From NCBI GenBank assembly GCA_019119595.1, contig DWWS01000017.1, positions 1-46,114 of the forward strand: a stretch of DNA of 46,114 nt, in the 5' to 3' direction. The stretch's first letter is position 1. The number at the start of each line of letters is the position of its first letter. The notes below the pieces were generated by a model. It did no database searches. It saw only the letters and a program-made list of their open reading frames with translations, and was not told where the DNA came from. Both the position numbers and the translations under genes were made by a program. Of the stretch, positions 24,573-33,851 are shown in pieces. The DNA is from Candidatus Eisenbergiella merdavium. GTDB lineage: Bacteria > Bacillota > Clostridia > Lachnospirales > Lachnospiraceae.

Positions 24573-25523
24573 ATGGCGAAAAGTAAATCCGGCGCGCCAC
24601 AGGTGCAGGTACATACCACCTGGAAAAAGGCCATCAGGAGGGACTGGCAGCTGTATCTGCTCGTTCTGGTCCCGGTCATCCTGGTGTGCGTCTTCAGCTA
24701 TGCGGCCTATCCCGGTCTGCGGATGGTATTCATGGACTACAAGCCTGCCAAGGGTTATGACGGAAGCGAGTGGGTCGGCCTTGAGATCTTCCAGAAGATC
24801 TTCGGCGACAGAGATTTTGCCCGTGCATTAAGAAACTCCCTTGTTTTTAACTTCCTGGATCTGCTTGTCGGGTTCCCCGTTCCGATCATTCTTGCCCTGA
24901 TGCTGAATGAGCTGAGGTTCCCCCGGTTTAAGAAGGTGACGCAGACCATCCTGTATCTGCCTCATTTCCTTTCTTGGGTTATCGTGGGAAGCGTTGCGTA
25001 CCAGATCTTCAAGCCGGAATCCGGACTTGTCAATATCGTCCTCATGAACATGGGATGGATCGAGCAGGGAATTCCCTTCCTGACGGAGAAATGGCACTGG
25101 GCGGTGTCCTATCTGCTCATCGGCGTATGGCAGGGAATGGGCTGGGGCACCATCATCTACCTGGCGGCGATTACGGGAATCAGCGGCGAGCTCTATGAGG
25201 CGGCCATGATCGACGGCGCGGGAAGATGGAAGAGAATGTGGTATATCACGATCCCGGGGATCAAGGGTACGGCTGTGACCCTGCTGATCATGAACCTGGG
25301 CCGTGTGATGAACTCCAACCTGGAGCGTCTGCAGGCATTCGCCAATACACAGGTAAGAGATTTCCAGTATCAGCTCGCTGTATTCATTTATGAAAAGGGT
25401 CTGAACAGCGGTAAATTCAGCGAAGCTACTGCGGTTGGTCTTTTCCAGTCGCTGGTGGGACTGATCCTGGTGCTCGCGGCTGATAAGGTGGCAAAGGCTC
25501 TTGGCGAAGAAGGATTAATATAG
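24573..25523 (+). CDS. Sugar ABC transporter permease, LplB type
   Basis: 316 residues, six-helix permease of the carbohydrate uptake family 1 in the LplB/YtfT-like branch used for oligosaccharides in Firmicutes. The first helix is YLLVLVPVILVCVFSYAAYP; the EAA loop that meets the ATPase is visible as YEAAMIDGAGRWKRMWYITIPGIKG. A basic N-terminal tail faces the cytoplasm. It is followed 13 bp later by the partner permease. No ATPase gene is nearby, so a shared MsmX-type ATPase encoded elsewhere is likely. Confidence 0.92.
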   Translation: MAKSKSGAPQVQVHTTWKKAIRRDWQLYLLVLVPVILVCVFSYAAYPGLRMVFMDYKPAKGYDGSEWVGLEIFQKIFGDRDFARALRNSLVFNFLDLLVGFPVPIILALMLNELRFPRFKKVTQTILYLPHFLSWVIVGSVAYQIFKPESGLVNIVLMNMGWIEQGIPFLTEKWHWAVSYLLIGVWQGMGWGTIIYLAAITGISGELYEAAMIDGAGRWKRMWYITIPGIKGTAVTLLIMNLGRVMNSNLERLQAFANTQVRDFQYQLAVFIYEKGLNSGKFSEATAVGLFQSLVGLILVLAADKVAKALGEEGLI

Positions 25524-25536
25524 GAGGGTGTGACGA

Positions 25537-26466
25537 ATGGCTAAGAAAAAAGAAGAAGTGATTCGCGGTGCGGAAGTCGCATCCGACGGCAATCGTGCGA
25601 TAAACAAATTCAGGATCGGCGACGCGGTCATGATGGCGATCATCGTCATCCTGTGCCTGACCTGTATTTTCCCGTTCATTAACCTGGCGTCAAAATCCAT
25701 ATCGAGCAATACGGCGGTGCTTGCAAAATCCGTTTACTTACTGCCGAAGGACATTACCTTTGACGCTTATGTTTCTCTGTTCAAAGACGGCGGAATGGTT
25801 TATTCCATGGGCTACAGCGTGGTCGTAACACTGATATTCACTCTGTTCGGAATGATCTCCTGTACGTGTGCGGCATACCCGCTGTCCAAAAAGCGGCTGA
25901 AGGGGAGAGGCTTTCTCACTTTCATCCTGATGTTCCCCATGTACTTCAGCGCCGGCCTGATCCCCGCTTACCTGCTGATGAAGGATCTTCATCTTCTGGA
26001 TAATATGTGGGTTCTTATCCTGCCGCTGATCTATTCGCCCTACAACATGCTGATCATGAAGACTTACCTGCAGTCCAGCATTCCGGACAGCCTTGAGGAA
26101 TCCGCATTTCTGGACGGGGCGAGCAACTTCCAGATCCTGTTCAAGATCGTTATGCCTCTGTCCAAACCCATCCTGGCAACGCTGTCCCTGTTCTATGCAG
26201 TGGGCCGCTGGAATGCGTACGCGGACAACATGTACTACATAAAATCGGATAACCTGAAGATGATCCAGTATAAGCTGTATCAGATGGTGGCGTCGGCCAT
26301 GGAAGCGCAGACCACCACGCTGTCAGAGGCGGCGGCGGTAACGAGTACGCCGGAGGTGCTTCAGGCGGCGGCGATCATGTTCGTTACGATACCGATCATC
26401 TGCGTATATCCTTTCCTGCAGAAGTATTTTGTGAAAGGCGTTATGATCGGAGCCGTAAAGGGCTAA
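25537..26466 (+). CDS. Sugar ABC transporter permease, YtcP/AraQ type
   Basis: 309 residues, second permease of the importer. First helix DAVMMAIIVILCLTCIFPFI, EAA loop LEESAFLDGASNFQILFKIV then MPLSKPI. A loop near the C-terminus (residues about 250-275, AMEAQTTTLSEAAAVTSTPE) is typical of YtcP-type permeases. Ribosome binding site AGGAGGGTG. Works together with the upstream permease and the lipoprotein at 26571. Confidence 0.92.
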   Translation: MAKKKEEVIRGAEVASDGNRAINKFRIGDAVMMAIIVILCLTCIFPFINLASKSISSNTAVLAKSVYLLPKDITFDAYVSLFKDGGMVYSMGYSVVVTLIFTLFGMISCTCAAYPLSKKRLKGRGFLTFILMFPMYFSAGLIPAYLLMKDLHLLDNMWVLILPLIYSPYNMLIMKTYLQSSIPDSLEESAFLDGASNFQILFKIVMPLSKPILATLSLFYAVGRWNAYADNMYYIKSDNLKMIQYKLYQMVASAMEAQTTTLSEAAAVTSTPEVLQAAAIMFVTIPIICVYPFLQKYFVKGVMIGAVKG

Positions 26467-26570
26467 AGACTCTCAGGGATTTCAAGACTATGGTAGTTTT
26501 TCGGGAAAACCGCTTGCCGGGACCCGATGAGATAAAACTATATCAAACAATCTTAAAAGGAGGATTTATT

Positions 26571-28307
26571 ATGAAGAAGAAAACTCTTCAGAAGGCTCTC
26601 GCTATGGCGGTAGCAGTGGTTATGTCACTGGGAACGCTTGCCGGATGCGGAAGCGGAGAGACGGCTACATCTGAGAGCGCTGCGGCGCCTGCAGAGAGCG
26701 AAGCGGCTGCAGATGCTGAAAGCACGGATGCGGCAGAGACCACGGAGGCGGCGGCATCTGAAAGCGCCGGAATAGATGGATGGGAGCCCTTCGCAGAGAA
26801 CGTTACCCTTACCGTACCTGTTTATGACAGAGGTGTAGAGGGCGTTCCGAACGTATCCGACAACTACTGGACCCAGTGGATCCAGACGGAATTTGGCGAT
26901 AAGTACAACATCACCGTTGAATTTGAGCCGATCACCCGTTCCGATGTTATGACCTCCTATGCGCTTCTTGCAGCAGCGGATGATCTTCCGACCATCCTGA
27001 TGGAGTATGATTATCCCAAGCTTGCTCAGTGGGCAAACGACGGTTATCTGACCACCTTCGATATGAATGAGTTTGCCGCTGTGGCTCCTACCTACTATAA
27101 CAGAATGGTAGAAGAAGGCCAGATCGATTACACCGTGATGAACGGCGAAACCTATTTCGCTCTTGCATATCGTCCTTATTATAACTGCGGTTATACCTTC
27201 CAGACCTTCGTTCGTATGGACTGGCTGGAGGAGGTTGGTTATGATCATGTGCCGCTTACCCGTGAGGAGTATGTGGACGCCATGACCAAGATCCAGGAGG
27301 CCGGACTCTGCGACCACCCGAAGGGAGGCGCTATGGTTACGGGCGTTGGATCCGATCAGAACTACGGCTTCAGAACCTATCCTCAGGATGAGCTGGAGTG
27401 GGCGACGGTTGGCGATGTGAACATCCCTGCGCTTGGCTCCGAAGCAAACCGCAAGCTGCTCAAGAAGGAAAATGAGGATTATAACCTTGGCTTCACGAAT
27501 CCCGAGTATTACATTACGGATACCGAGACGGATAAGGCTGCATTTGTAAACGGAAATTCCTATCAGTTTGGCGGATATATCTCTGCTAACATGGATTTCC
27601 TGACCGCATTCTATGAGCAGAATCCGGATGGAAAGCTTGCCATCGTACCTGCCGGTATCGAAGATCCTGATTACGGAACGGTTCCTGCATGGCGTGCAGA
27701 CAACCCGTTCGGTATGATCGTCGGATTCTCCTCCTCCGCTACTGAGGATGAGCTCAAGGCTGCCTGGATGTACATGGAATGGATGACCCAGGAAGACGTT
27801 CTGTTCACCATGCAGTGGGGCGTGGAAGGCGAGAACTACACGGTTGGCGAAGATGGACTTCCGGTATCTGTCAGCGACTATTCCGGAGACTATACCCAGG
27901 GCTACAACAACAGCAAGGACTACTGGTGCGTTACCATTGAAGCAAGATCCACCGGCGATTTCGAGGCCGATGTAAGAAACAATGTTCCTCAGGATCTGCC
28001 TCAGAACTTTACGCAGGATATCATTGATTTCTACAATGAACGCGTGGAGCTTTCTCAGAAGGGCTATGCGGTTAACGATCCGTTCTATTCCGTTGTTATC
28101 GATGCTGAAACGGAATACAGCACCTCTCTGGTTGAGCTTTACAAGGAGTACCGCGATCAGCTTACCATGTGCGCTCCGGAAGAGTTTGACGCTCTGTACG
28201 ACCAGCTGTCACAGCAGTATCTGGATGCGGGCTTCCAGGAAGTGATCGATGAGAGAACGGAAGCCTATAACAACGGCTACAGCACCAAGCTGCCTGAGAT
28301 TGGATAA
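26571..28307 (+). CDS. Extracellular solute-binding lipoprotein of the sugar importer (LplA-like)
   Basis: 578 residues. The signal peptide MKKKTLQKALAMAVAVVMSL leads to a lipobox L-A-G-C with the lipidated Cys at 26, followed by an Ala/Glu/Ser-rich tether (about residues 29-65) across the wall. The mature part is a long family 1 binding protein of the LplA/YtcQ type that usually captures oligosaccharides, with many exposed Tyr and Trp residues (DNYWTQWIQTEFGDKYNITV at the start of the domain). The start at 26571 follows AAAAGGAGG; an upstream in-frame codon at 26490 lacks a ribosome binding site. A terminator lies 22 bp after the stop, so importer and catabolic operons are separate units. 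Confidence 0.93.
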   Translation: MKKKTLQKALAMAVAVVMSLGTLAGCGSGETATSESAAAPAESEAAADAESTDAAETTEAAASESAGIDGWEPFAENVTLTVPVYDRGVEGVPNVSDNYWTQWIQTEFGDKYNITVEFEPITRSDVMTSYALLAAADDLPTILMEYDYPKLAQWANDGYLTTFDMNEFAAVAPTYYNRMVEEGQIDYTVMNGETYFALAYRPYYNCGYTFQTFVRMDWLEEVGYDHVPLTREEYVDAMTKIQEAGLCDHPKGGAMVTGVGSDQNYGFRTYPQDELEWATVGDVNIPALGSEANRKLLKKENEDYNLGFTNPEYYITDTETDKAAFVNGNSYQFGGYISANMDFLTAFYEQNPDGKLAIVPAGIEDPDYGTVPAWRADNPFGMIVGFSSSATEDELKAAWMYMEWMTQEDVLFTMQWGVEGENYTVGEDGLPVSVSDYSGDYTQGYNNSKDYWCVTIEARSTGDFEADVRNNVPQDLPQNFTQDIIDFYNERVELSQKGYAVNDPFYSVVIDAETEYSTSLVELYKEYRDQLTMCAPEEFDALYDQLSQQYLDAGFQEVIDERTEAYNNGYSTKLPEIG

Positions 28308-28328
28308 CAGTAAGCAAAGATGATAAGG

Positions 28329-28361
28329 AAAGCCCCCCGGCCCTGGCTGGAGGGCTTTTCT
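28329..28361 (+). terminator. Terminator of the importer operon
   Basis: AAAGCCC (28329-28335)/GGGCTTT (28352-28358) with a C/G-rich inner part, then TTC. The T run is short, so some read-through into the catabolic genes is possible. Confidence 0.6.
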
Positions 28362-28480
28362 AAAAGGCAAAAACGGACTGCAGGAGAATTTTGACGTGCT
28401 GCTTTCGGTCTGGTAAAGGATAACGGACCTGTGGCAGACAGGCGGGAAAAGAACAGATTATCCCGGCATGAAAATGATTA

Positions 28481-28509
28481 TTGCAGGATGGATACCGGAA
28501 AGGTATGAT
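28481..28509 (+). promoter_or_regulatory. Promoter of the catabolic operon
   Basis: TTGCAG at 28481-28486, exactly 17 bp, TATGAT at 28504-28509; start of transcription about 50 bases before the GH105 gene. No clear operator was found around it. Confidence 0.6.
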
Positions 28510-28565
28510 GGAAAAAAAGACAAGCCCTGCCCTGTTCGGACGCAGGAGGGCGGAATGGAGGAAGT

Positions 28566-29618
28566 ATGCTGAAGCTGGAGTATGACAAAAAACAGATCGA
28601 GGACGTGATCGACCGCATCGTACATAAGACCATGAATATGGATCTGACCTGGGACTGGCCCTGCGGCGTCGCCTATTACGGCGTCAGCGAGGCGTATGAA
28701 AAGACGGGAAAGGAAGAATACCTGAACCTTTTGAAGGACAGGGTGGACGAGCTGATCGACCTGGGGCTTCCGAAGGTGTGGACGGTGAACGCCTGCGCAA
28801 TGGGACACTGCCTGATCACGCTTTATGAGGCGACGGGAGAGCAGCGCTACTGGGATATCCTGATGAGCAAGGTGGACTATATCCGCAACGAGGCGCTCCG
28901 CTTCGGCGACCACGTGCTGCAGCATACGGTATCCGCCAACAACGATTTCCCGGAGCAGGCCTGGGCGGATACTCTGTTCATGGCGGCCTTCGTCCTGCTG
29001 CGCGTGGGCGTGAAGCTGAAGGATGAGGACATGATCAACGATGCGCTGAACCAGTGGTACTGGCACATCAAATATCTGCAGAATCCCGGAAGCGGTCTGT
29101 ATTATCACGGCTACAACAACATCACGAAGGATCATATGTCCGGCATCTACTGGGGAAGAGCCAACGCCTGGGCCGCTTATACCATGTCTCAGGTGGGAGG
29201 AAGGCTTCCGGAGTGCTACCTGTATCCCAAGTACATGGATGTGGCGGGATCCCTGAACGAGCAGCTTTCCGCGCTTAAGGTGCTGCAGACGGAGAACGGC
29301 CTGTGGAGAACGGTTCTGAATGATCCGGAGTCCTACGAAGAGATCTCCGCTTCCGCAGGGATCGCGGCCGCCATGCTGGAGAGAGGCAATCCGCTGCATT
29401 CCAAATATATCAATAAAGCGATTAACGGACTGCTTGCCAACGTCAGCGAGGACGGTAAGGTGATGAATGTTTCCGGCGGAACCGCCGTGATGAAGGATAT
29501 CGAGGGCTACCGCAACATCAGCAGAGACTGGATCCAGGGCTGGGGACAGGGACTCGCGCTGGCGTTCTTCTCCAAGCTTCTGGTGGCTGATCAGATCGAG
29601 AAGGACGGTGCGCTGTAA
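28566..29618 (+). CDS. GH105 unsaturated rhamnogalacturonyl hydrolase
   Basis: 350 residues, (alpha/alpha)6 barrel of the YteR/YesR family. These enzymes hydrate the 4,5-unsaturated galacturonate left at the non-reducing end by rhamnogalacturonan lyases and release it. The catalytic Asp is Asp135 in the W-A-D-T-L-F-M motif (equal to Asp143 of B. subtilis YteR); other family marks are TWDWPCGVAYYGV near 28-40, YYHGYN at 179-184, IYWGRANAWAAY at 194-205 and SASAGIAAAML. No signal peptide, so it acts on imported oligosaccharides in the cytoplasm. First gene of the catabolic operon; stop abuts the ATG of the next gene. Confidence 0.92.
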   Translation: MLKLEYDKKQIEDVIDRIVHKTMNMDLTWDWPCGVAYYGVSEAYEKTGKEEYLNLLKDRVDELIDLGLPKVWTVNACAMGHCLITLYEATGEQRYWDILMSKVDYIRNEALRFGDHVLQHTVSANNDFPEQAWADTLFMAAFVLLRVGVKLKDEDMINDALNQWYWHIKYLQNPGSGLYYHGYNNITKDHMSGIYWGRANAWAAYTMSQVGGRLPECYLYPKYMDVAGSLNEQLSALKVLQTENGLWRTVLNDPESYEEISASAGIAAAMLERGNPLHSKYINKAINGLLANVSEDGKVMNVSGGTAVMKDIEGYRNISRDWIQGWGQGLALAFFSKLLVADQIEKDGAL

Positions 29619-31523
29619 ATGAGCGGAATATGCTTTCGATTCGGCACCGGCCTGGCGGGGCAGCCGGAGCGGTTTTTGGATGCGAAAATGGGACAGATTG
29701 TCAGCAGTACGCAGACCGTCCCTGAAATGCAGACCATTACCCATACGCGGACTGTTTCCGAAATGCAGATCGTCCCCGTAAGGGAGGCCGTCCCGTATAC
29801 AGAGGAACGGGGCTGGGGCTTTGTGACGGAAGAGGCCCGGAGGGAGCAGGAGCTTCTGCGCCTTCCGGAGCTGAACTCCGGCTTTGAGCCGGTCTGGTGG
29901 TATCAGGACGAGGATATCACGCAGGTGGAAATGAGAGAGGAAGGCTGCCTGATCGCGGACTGCACCGGAAGGGAATGGGACAGAGCAGGGCGGCGGATCC
30001 CCCTTCTTTTCAAAGCGGACAGGAAAGCGGAGGGAAACTACCGGATCCGGATTGAGCTGACCGGCTGTGCGGAAAGCGGGGAGGAGGCCCTTCTCTTCCT
30101 GGGGAGGAGGCACCTTGCCTGGAAGGGTACTCTGAAATGCGGACAGCGGCAGACGGTGGAAGGGATCGTGAACGTCTGCGCCATCGTGCCCAGAGGAAAA
30201 ACGGAGGGCTATCCGGATACTGCCGTAGATATCGCCCTTGTGGGAAGGGGCGCGGCGCTTCTGGAGGTCCGGATAGAGCCGGTTTCCTGTCCCACGATCT
30301 ATATCGGAGGGGATTCCACGGTGACGGATCAGAGCGCGGATTATCCGTATGCGCCGGGCGTAAGCTACAGCGGCTGGGGGCAGATGCTCTCCGCTTACCT
30401 GGATGAGAGGATCGCGGTATCCAATCACGCCCATTCCGGCCTGACCACGGAAAGCTTCCGGGAGGAGGGGCATTACTCGATCCTGTATGAGAGACTGAAG
30501 CCGGGCGATTACGTGCTGCTTCAGTTCGCGCACAACGATCAGAAGCTGGATCACCTGAAGGCGGAGGAGGGCTACCGGGAAAACCTGGACCGCTACATTT
30601 CCGAGATTCGAAAAAAGGGCGCGTACCCCATTCTGGTAACGCCCATCGCAAGGAATACCTGGAAAGGGCTGGACGGAAGCTACAACGACCTGCTCGCGGA
30701 ATACGCGGAGGCGGTGAAACGGCTTGGATCAGAACGGAAGGTGCCGGTCATTGATCTGCATGCGGCGTCGAAGGCCTTTGTGCTGGTAAAGGGGCTGGAA
30801 GGAGCGAAGCAGTGGTTTTTCCCCAATGATTTTACCCACAGCAATGATTACGGCGCCTACCAGGCGGCCGGATGGGTGGCTCAGGGACTGGCCGGATTCG
30901 TAGGAAAAACAGGGCTGGACGGAGAGGCGGAGGTGTTCGAGGAGAGCAGCGAAGCAGCCTATACCGGACTGGCGGCCTTTGTGCAAAAGGGCGGCTTTGG
31001 ATACTGGGAGCCGGGAAATGACTGCAGGCTGCCGCAGCCTCCGGAGGAAATGAAGGGAAAGGCCGAACCGGCGGCAGAGGTGCTTTTTGCGGACCTGGAA
31101 CGCCCTGACGAGAATCTGAAACGGGCGGAGGCGCTTCCCATGATGATCCAGGCGCTGAAATTTTTCCCGACAAATGTTTATAACGATATGTTTGAGGATG
31201 TGATCGGCCACGAGTGGTATGCCGGCGCGGTGGAATGCGCCTGGCAGAACGGGCTGATCCCGCCGGAAATGACGGCGGAGAGGAAATTCCTGCCGGAAAA
31301 GGAAATTACGATGGCGGAGTTTCTTGCCATGCTGATGAACGGCTTCCGCGGAAGGATGCACACACAGGAAAAGGATATTTCCACCCGGGAGCAGGTGCCG
31401 GATTTCGCCGGAAAGGCCGTGCGGGAAAGCGCGGCTCTGGGGCTGATCGATGAAAGCACAACCCTGAACGGCCCTGTGAAGCGGGGCGCAGCCGCGGAGC
31501 TGATCCGCAGGCTGGCGCTTTGA
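29619..31523 (+). CDS. SGNH-type rhamnogalacturonan acetylesterase with SLH-like C-terminus
   Basis: 634 residues. N-terminal beta-rich domain (1-222) of the kind often fused to CE12-like esterases (CFRFGTG ... PYTEERGWGF), interrupted by a repeat TVPEMQT/TVSEMQI at 33-51. The SGNH domain (225-430) has block I G-D-S-T (Ser233), Gly274, block III F-A-H-N-D (Asn306) and D-F-T-H (Asp404, His407): a complete catalytic set. The C-terminus (about 520-634) has two SLH-like repeats: FEDVIGHEWYAGAVECAWQN with FLPEKEITMAEFLAML, and VPDFAGKAVRESAALGLIDE. No signal peptide is visible, which is odd for an SLH protein. It should remove acetyl groups from rhamnogalacturonan fragments. Start immediately after the GH105 stop. 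Confidence 0.85.
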   Translation: MSGICFRFGTGLAGQPERFLDAKMGQIVSSTQTVPEMQTITHTRTVSEMQIVPVREAVPYTEERGWGFVTEEARREQELLRLPELNSGFEPVWWYQDEDITQVEMREEGCLIADCTGREWDRAGRRIPLLFKADRKAEGNYRIRIELTGCAESGEEALLFLGRRHLAWKGTLKCGQRQTVEGIVNVCAIVPRGKTEGYPDTAVDIALVGRGAALLEVRIEPVSCPTIYIGGDSTVTDQSADYPYAPGVSYSGWGQMLSAYLDERIAVSNHAHSGLTTESFREEGHYSILYERLKPGDYVLLQFAHNDQKLDHLKAEEGYRENLDRYISEIRKKGAYPILVTPIARNTWKGLDGSYNDLLAEYAEAVKRLGSERKVPVIDLHAASKAFVLVKGLEGAKQWFFPNDFTHSNDYGAYQAAGWVAQGLAGFVGKTGLDGEAEVFEESSEAAYTGLAAFVQKGGFGYWEPGNDCRLPQPPEEMKGKAEPAAEVLFADLERPDENLKRAEALPMMIQALKFFPTNVYNDMFEDVIGHEWYAGAVECAWQNGLIPPEMTAERKFLPEKEITMAEFLAMLMNGFRGRMHTQEKDISTREQVPDFAGKAVRESAALGLIDESTTLNGPVKRGAAAELIRRLAL

Positions 31524-31577
31524 GAAAGGAAGCCGGAGACAGAGAAATAAAACCGTATGCGCGTTTTTGGGGCGCGG

Positions 31578-31597
31578 CCGGAGCCAAAGCGCTCCGG
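31578..31597 (+). promoter_or_regulatory. Hairpin just upstream of the GH112 ribosome binding site
   Basis: CCGGAGC (31578-31584), 6-base loop, GCTCCGG (31591-31597), ending 3 bases before GGAGG. It may stabilise the processed downstream mRNA or tune translation; no T run follows, so it is not a terminator. Confidence 0.5.
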
Positions 31598-31611
31598 TAT
31601 GGAGGAAAAAA

Positions 31612-33804
31612 ATGAGCGAGAAGACAGGCGAAGAAAAGAAAAAGGGCTGCTTTACTCTGCCGGGAGAGGCCGGTTATGAGAAGCTGACTCTGGAAATGGC
31701 AGAAAAATGGGGAGCGGACGTGATCCGTGACAGCGACGGAACCGTTCTCTCCGATGAGATCCTGGATGCGGGCTATGGGATTTATTCCACCATCTGCATC
31801 ATCCGGGATCATAACGAATGGGCGAAGAAGAATCAGGATAAGCTGCAGCAGTGCTTCCTGATGACGGCGCCCTGTACTGCGGCGGAAGGGCCGCTTTCCA
31901 TCCGGCTGATGGACGGCTTTTTTGAGGAGCAGTTCCGCGTGAACGACAGCGAGGCGGCAAAAGCCTACTGGCAGGTGTATGACCGTACCACGGATACGCC
32001 TCTGGATGCGAAAGACTGGAGCTATGACGCGGAAAGCGGAAGCGTTTCCATTGCTTCTCCGACGCCCTTCCACAGCTATACGGTCAGCTTCATGGCTTAC
32101 CGGATCTGGGAAGAGATCTCCATGTACAATCACACCACTAACAACTGGGATAAGGAGCATCTGATGCAGATCGATCCCATGTATCCGGAAACCAGGGAAT
32201 ACCTCCTTGGCTGGATGAAGAACTGGTGCGAGACCCATCCTGCCACCACGGTGGTGCGTTTCACCTCCATGTTCTACAATTTTGTCTGGATCTGGGGAAG
32301 CGACGAGAACTGCCGCAACCTGTTTACGGACTGGGGTTCCTATGACTTCACCGTGAGCGAGCGGGCGCTTGCGGAGTTTGAAAAGAAATACGGCTACTGC
32401 ATGACGGCGGAGGATTTTATCAATCAGGGCAAGCTGCACGTGACCCACATGCCGGGCAATAAGCGGAAGGCGGACTGGATGGAATTCATCAACGATTTCG
32501 TCATCTCCTTCGGAAAGCAGCTCGTTGACATGGTTCATGCCTACGGGAAGAAGGCGTATGTGTTCTATGACGACAGCTGGGTGGGGATCGAGCCCTACAA
32601 CGGACGGTTCCAGGAATTCGGCTTTGACGGCCTGATCAAGTGCGTGTTCTCCGGCTACGAGGCAAGGCTGTGCGCCGGGGTGAAGGTGGATACCCATGAG
32701 CTGCGCCTGCATCCTTACCTGTTTCCGGTCGGCCTTGGCGGAGCGCCCACCTTCATGGAGGGCGGAGATCCCACTCTTGAAGCGAAGAAATACTGGAACA
32801 GCGTGCGCCGCGCGCTGCTGCGCGAGCCCGTTCAGCGGATCGGTCTGGGCGGATACCTGCATCTGGTGCAGGATTTCCCGGATTTCTGCGACTACATTGA
32901 GCAGGTGGCGGATGAGTTCCGCACCATCCTGGGCTTCCACGGAGAGGGAGCGCCCTACAGTATCCGCGCGAAGGTGGCGGTTCTGCATTACTGGGGAAAG
33001 CTGCGCTCCTGGACCCTGTCCGGACATTTCCATGAAACCTACATGAACGACCTGATCCACATCAACGAGGCTCTGTCCGGACTTCCGGTGGACGTGCGCT
33101 TCATCAGCTTTGAGGATGTGAAGAACGGCGCGCTTGCCGATGTGGACGTGGTGATCAACGCCGGCTTCGCGGGAAGCGCCTGGAGCGGCGGAGACGTCTG
33201 GAAGGACGCCAGGATCGTGGAGAAGCTCACCCGCTTCGTTTATGAGGGCGGCACCTTCATCGGCGTGAACGAACCCTCCGCCGTGGAAGGCTATGACAGC
33301 TTCTTCCGTATGGCGAATGTACTCGGCGTGGACGAGGACACGGGAGCGAAGCTCTGCCACGGAAAATGGTCCTTTGAGGTACAGCGGGATGAAAAGCTGA
33401 TGCCGGAGGGAAGCTTCGTGAAAAAGACGGGCGACTATCGCAAGGGCATCCCCTGCCTGACGGACGGAAAGGCAAGGGTTCTTGCCGCGGACGGAAACGT
33501 TCCCACCTTTACGGTGAACCGCTTCGGAAAGGGCTATGGCGTTTACCTTGCCTCCTTTGAAAAGACCATCGAAAACACCAGGCTGCTTCTGAACCTGATC
33601 CGCATGGCAGGCGGGGAGCTGGAGGATGAGCTGTATCTGACCGATAATATCTATACGGAATGCGCCTACTATCCGGGAAGCGGACAGCTTGTCGTGATCA
33701 ACAACAGCGATCAGCCGCAGACCACCGGCGTGCAGACGAAGAACGGCAGAGTGGAGATCTCCCTTGAGCCGTATGCCACCAAAATGCTTGCGGTGGAAGG
33801 CTGA
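31612..33804 (+). CDS. GH112 phosphorylase, probably beta-galactosyl-1,4-L-rhamnose phosphorylase
   Basis: 730 residues, full length for GH112 (lacto-N-biose, galacto-N-biose and galactosyl-rhamnose phosphorylases). Such enzymes split a beta-galactoside with phosphate, giving alpha-galactose 1-phosphate. The TIM-barrel part holds GCFTLPGEAGYEKLTLEMAE, WGADVIRDSDGTVLS, VVRFTSMFYNFVWIWG and the acid motif V-F-Y-D-D-S-W-V-G near 318-325 (catalytic Asp likely Asp320 or Asp321). A Rossmann-like glutaminase-fold domain follows (VVINAGFAGSAWSGGDVWKD, YEGGTFIGVNEPSAVEG) and a C-terminal beta-sandwich. Gene context (GH105 and acetylesterase) favours galactosyl-rhamnose over human-milk or mucin disaccharides; that choice is an inference. 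Start at 31612 after TGGAGG. Confidence 0.88.
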   Translation: MSEKTGEEKKKGCFTLPGEAGYEKLTLEMAEKWGADVIRDSDGTVLSDEILDAGYGIYSTICIIRDHNEWAKKNQDKLQQCFLMTAPCTAAEGPLSIRLMDGFFEEQFRVNDSEAAKAYWQVYDRTTDTPLDAKDWSYDAESGSVSIASPTPFHSYTVSFMAYRIWEEISMYNHTTNNWDKEHLMQIDPMYPETREYLLGWMKNWCETHPATTVVRFTSMFYNFVWIWGSDENCRNLFTDWGSYDFTVSERALAEFEKKYGYCMTAEDFINQGKLHVTHMPGNKRKADWMEFINDFVISFGKQLVDMVHAYGKKAYVFYDDSWVGIEPYNGRFQEFGFDGLIKCVFSGYEARLCAGVKVDTHELRLHPYLFPVGLGGAPTFMEGGDPTLEAKKYWNSVRRALLREPVQRIGLGGYLHLVQDFPDFCDYIEQVADEFRTILGFHGEGAPYSIRAKVAVLHYWGKLRSWTLSGHFHETYMNDLIHINEALSGLPVDVRFISFEDVKNGALADVDVVINAGFAGSAWSGGDVWKDARIVEKLTRFVYEGGTFIGVNEPSAVEGYDSFFRMANVLGVDEDTGAKLCHGKWSFEVQRDEKLMPEGSFVKKTGDYRKGIPCLTDGKARVLAADGNVPTFTVNRFGKGYGVYLASFEKTIENTRLLLNLIRMAGGELEDELYLTDNIYTECAYYPGSGQLVVINNSDQPQTTGVQTKNGRVEISLEPYATKMLAVEG

Positions 33805-33851
33805 AAGGAAAACAGGAGAATGTCCTTCTTTTTTCAGAATGGAGGAAAAAT

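Noticed and set aside
28458..30554. 698-codon open frame on the minus strand opposite GH105 and the esterase
   Set aside because: It overlaps two well-supported genes in antisense, has no protein-like motif pattern and no ribosome binding site; long antisense frames are expected opposite G/C-ending codons.
31306..33360. 684-codon open frame on the minus strand opposite GH112
   Set aside because: Antisense shadow of a clear GH112 gene, with no recognisable domain.
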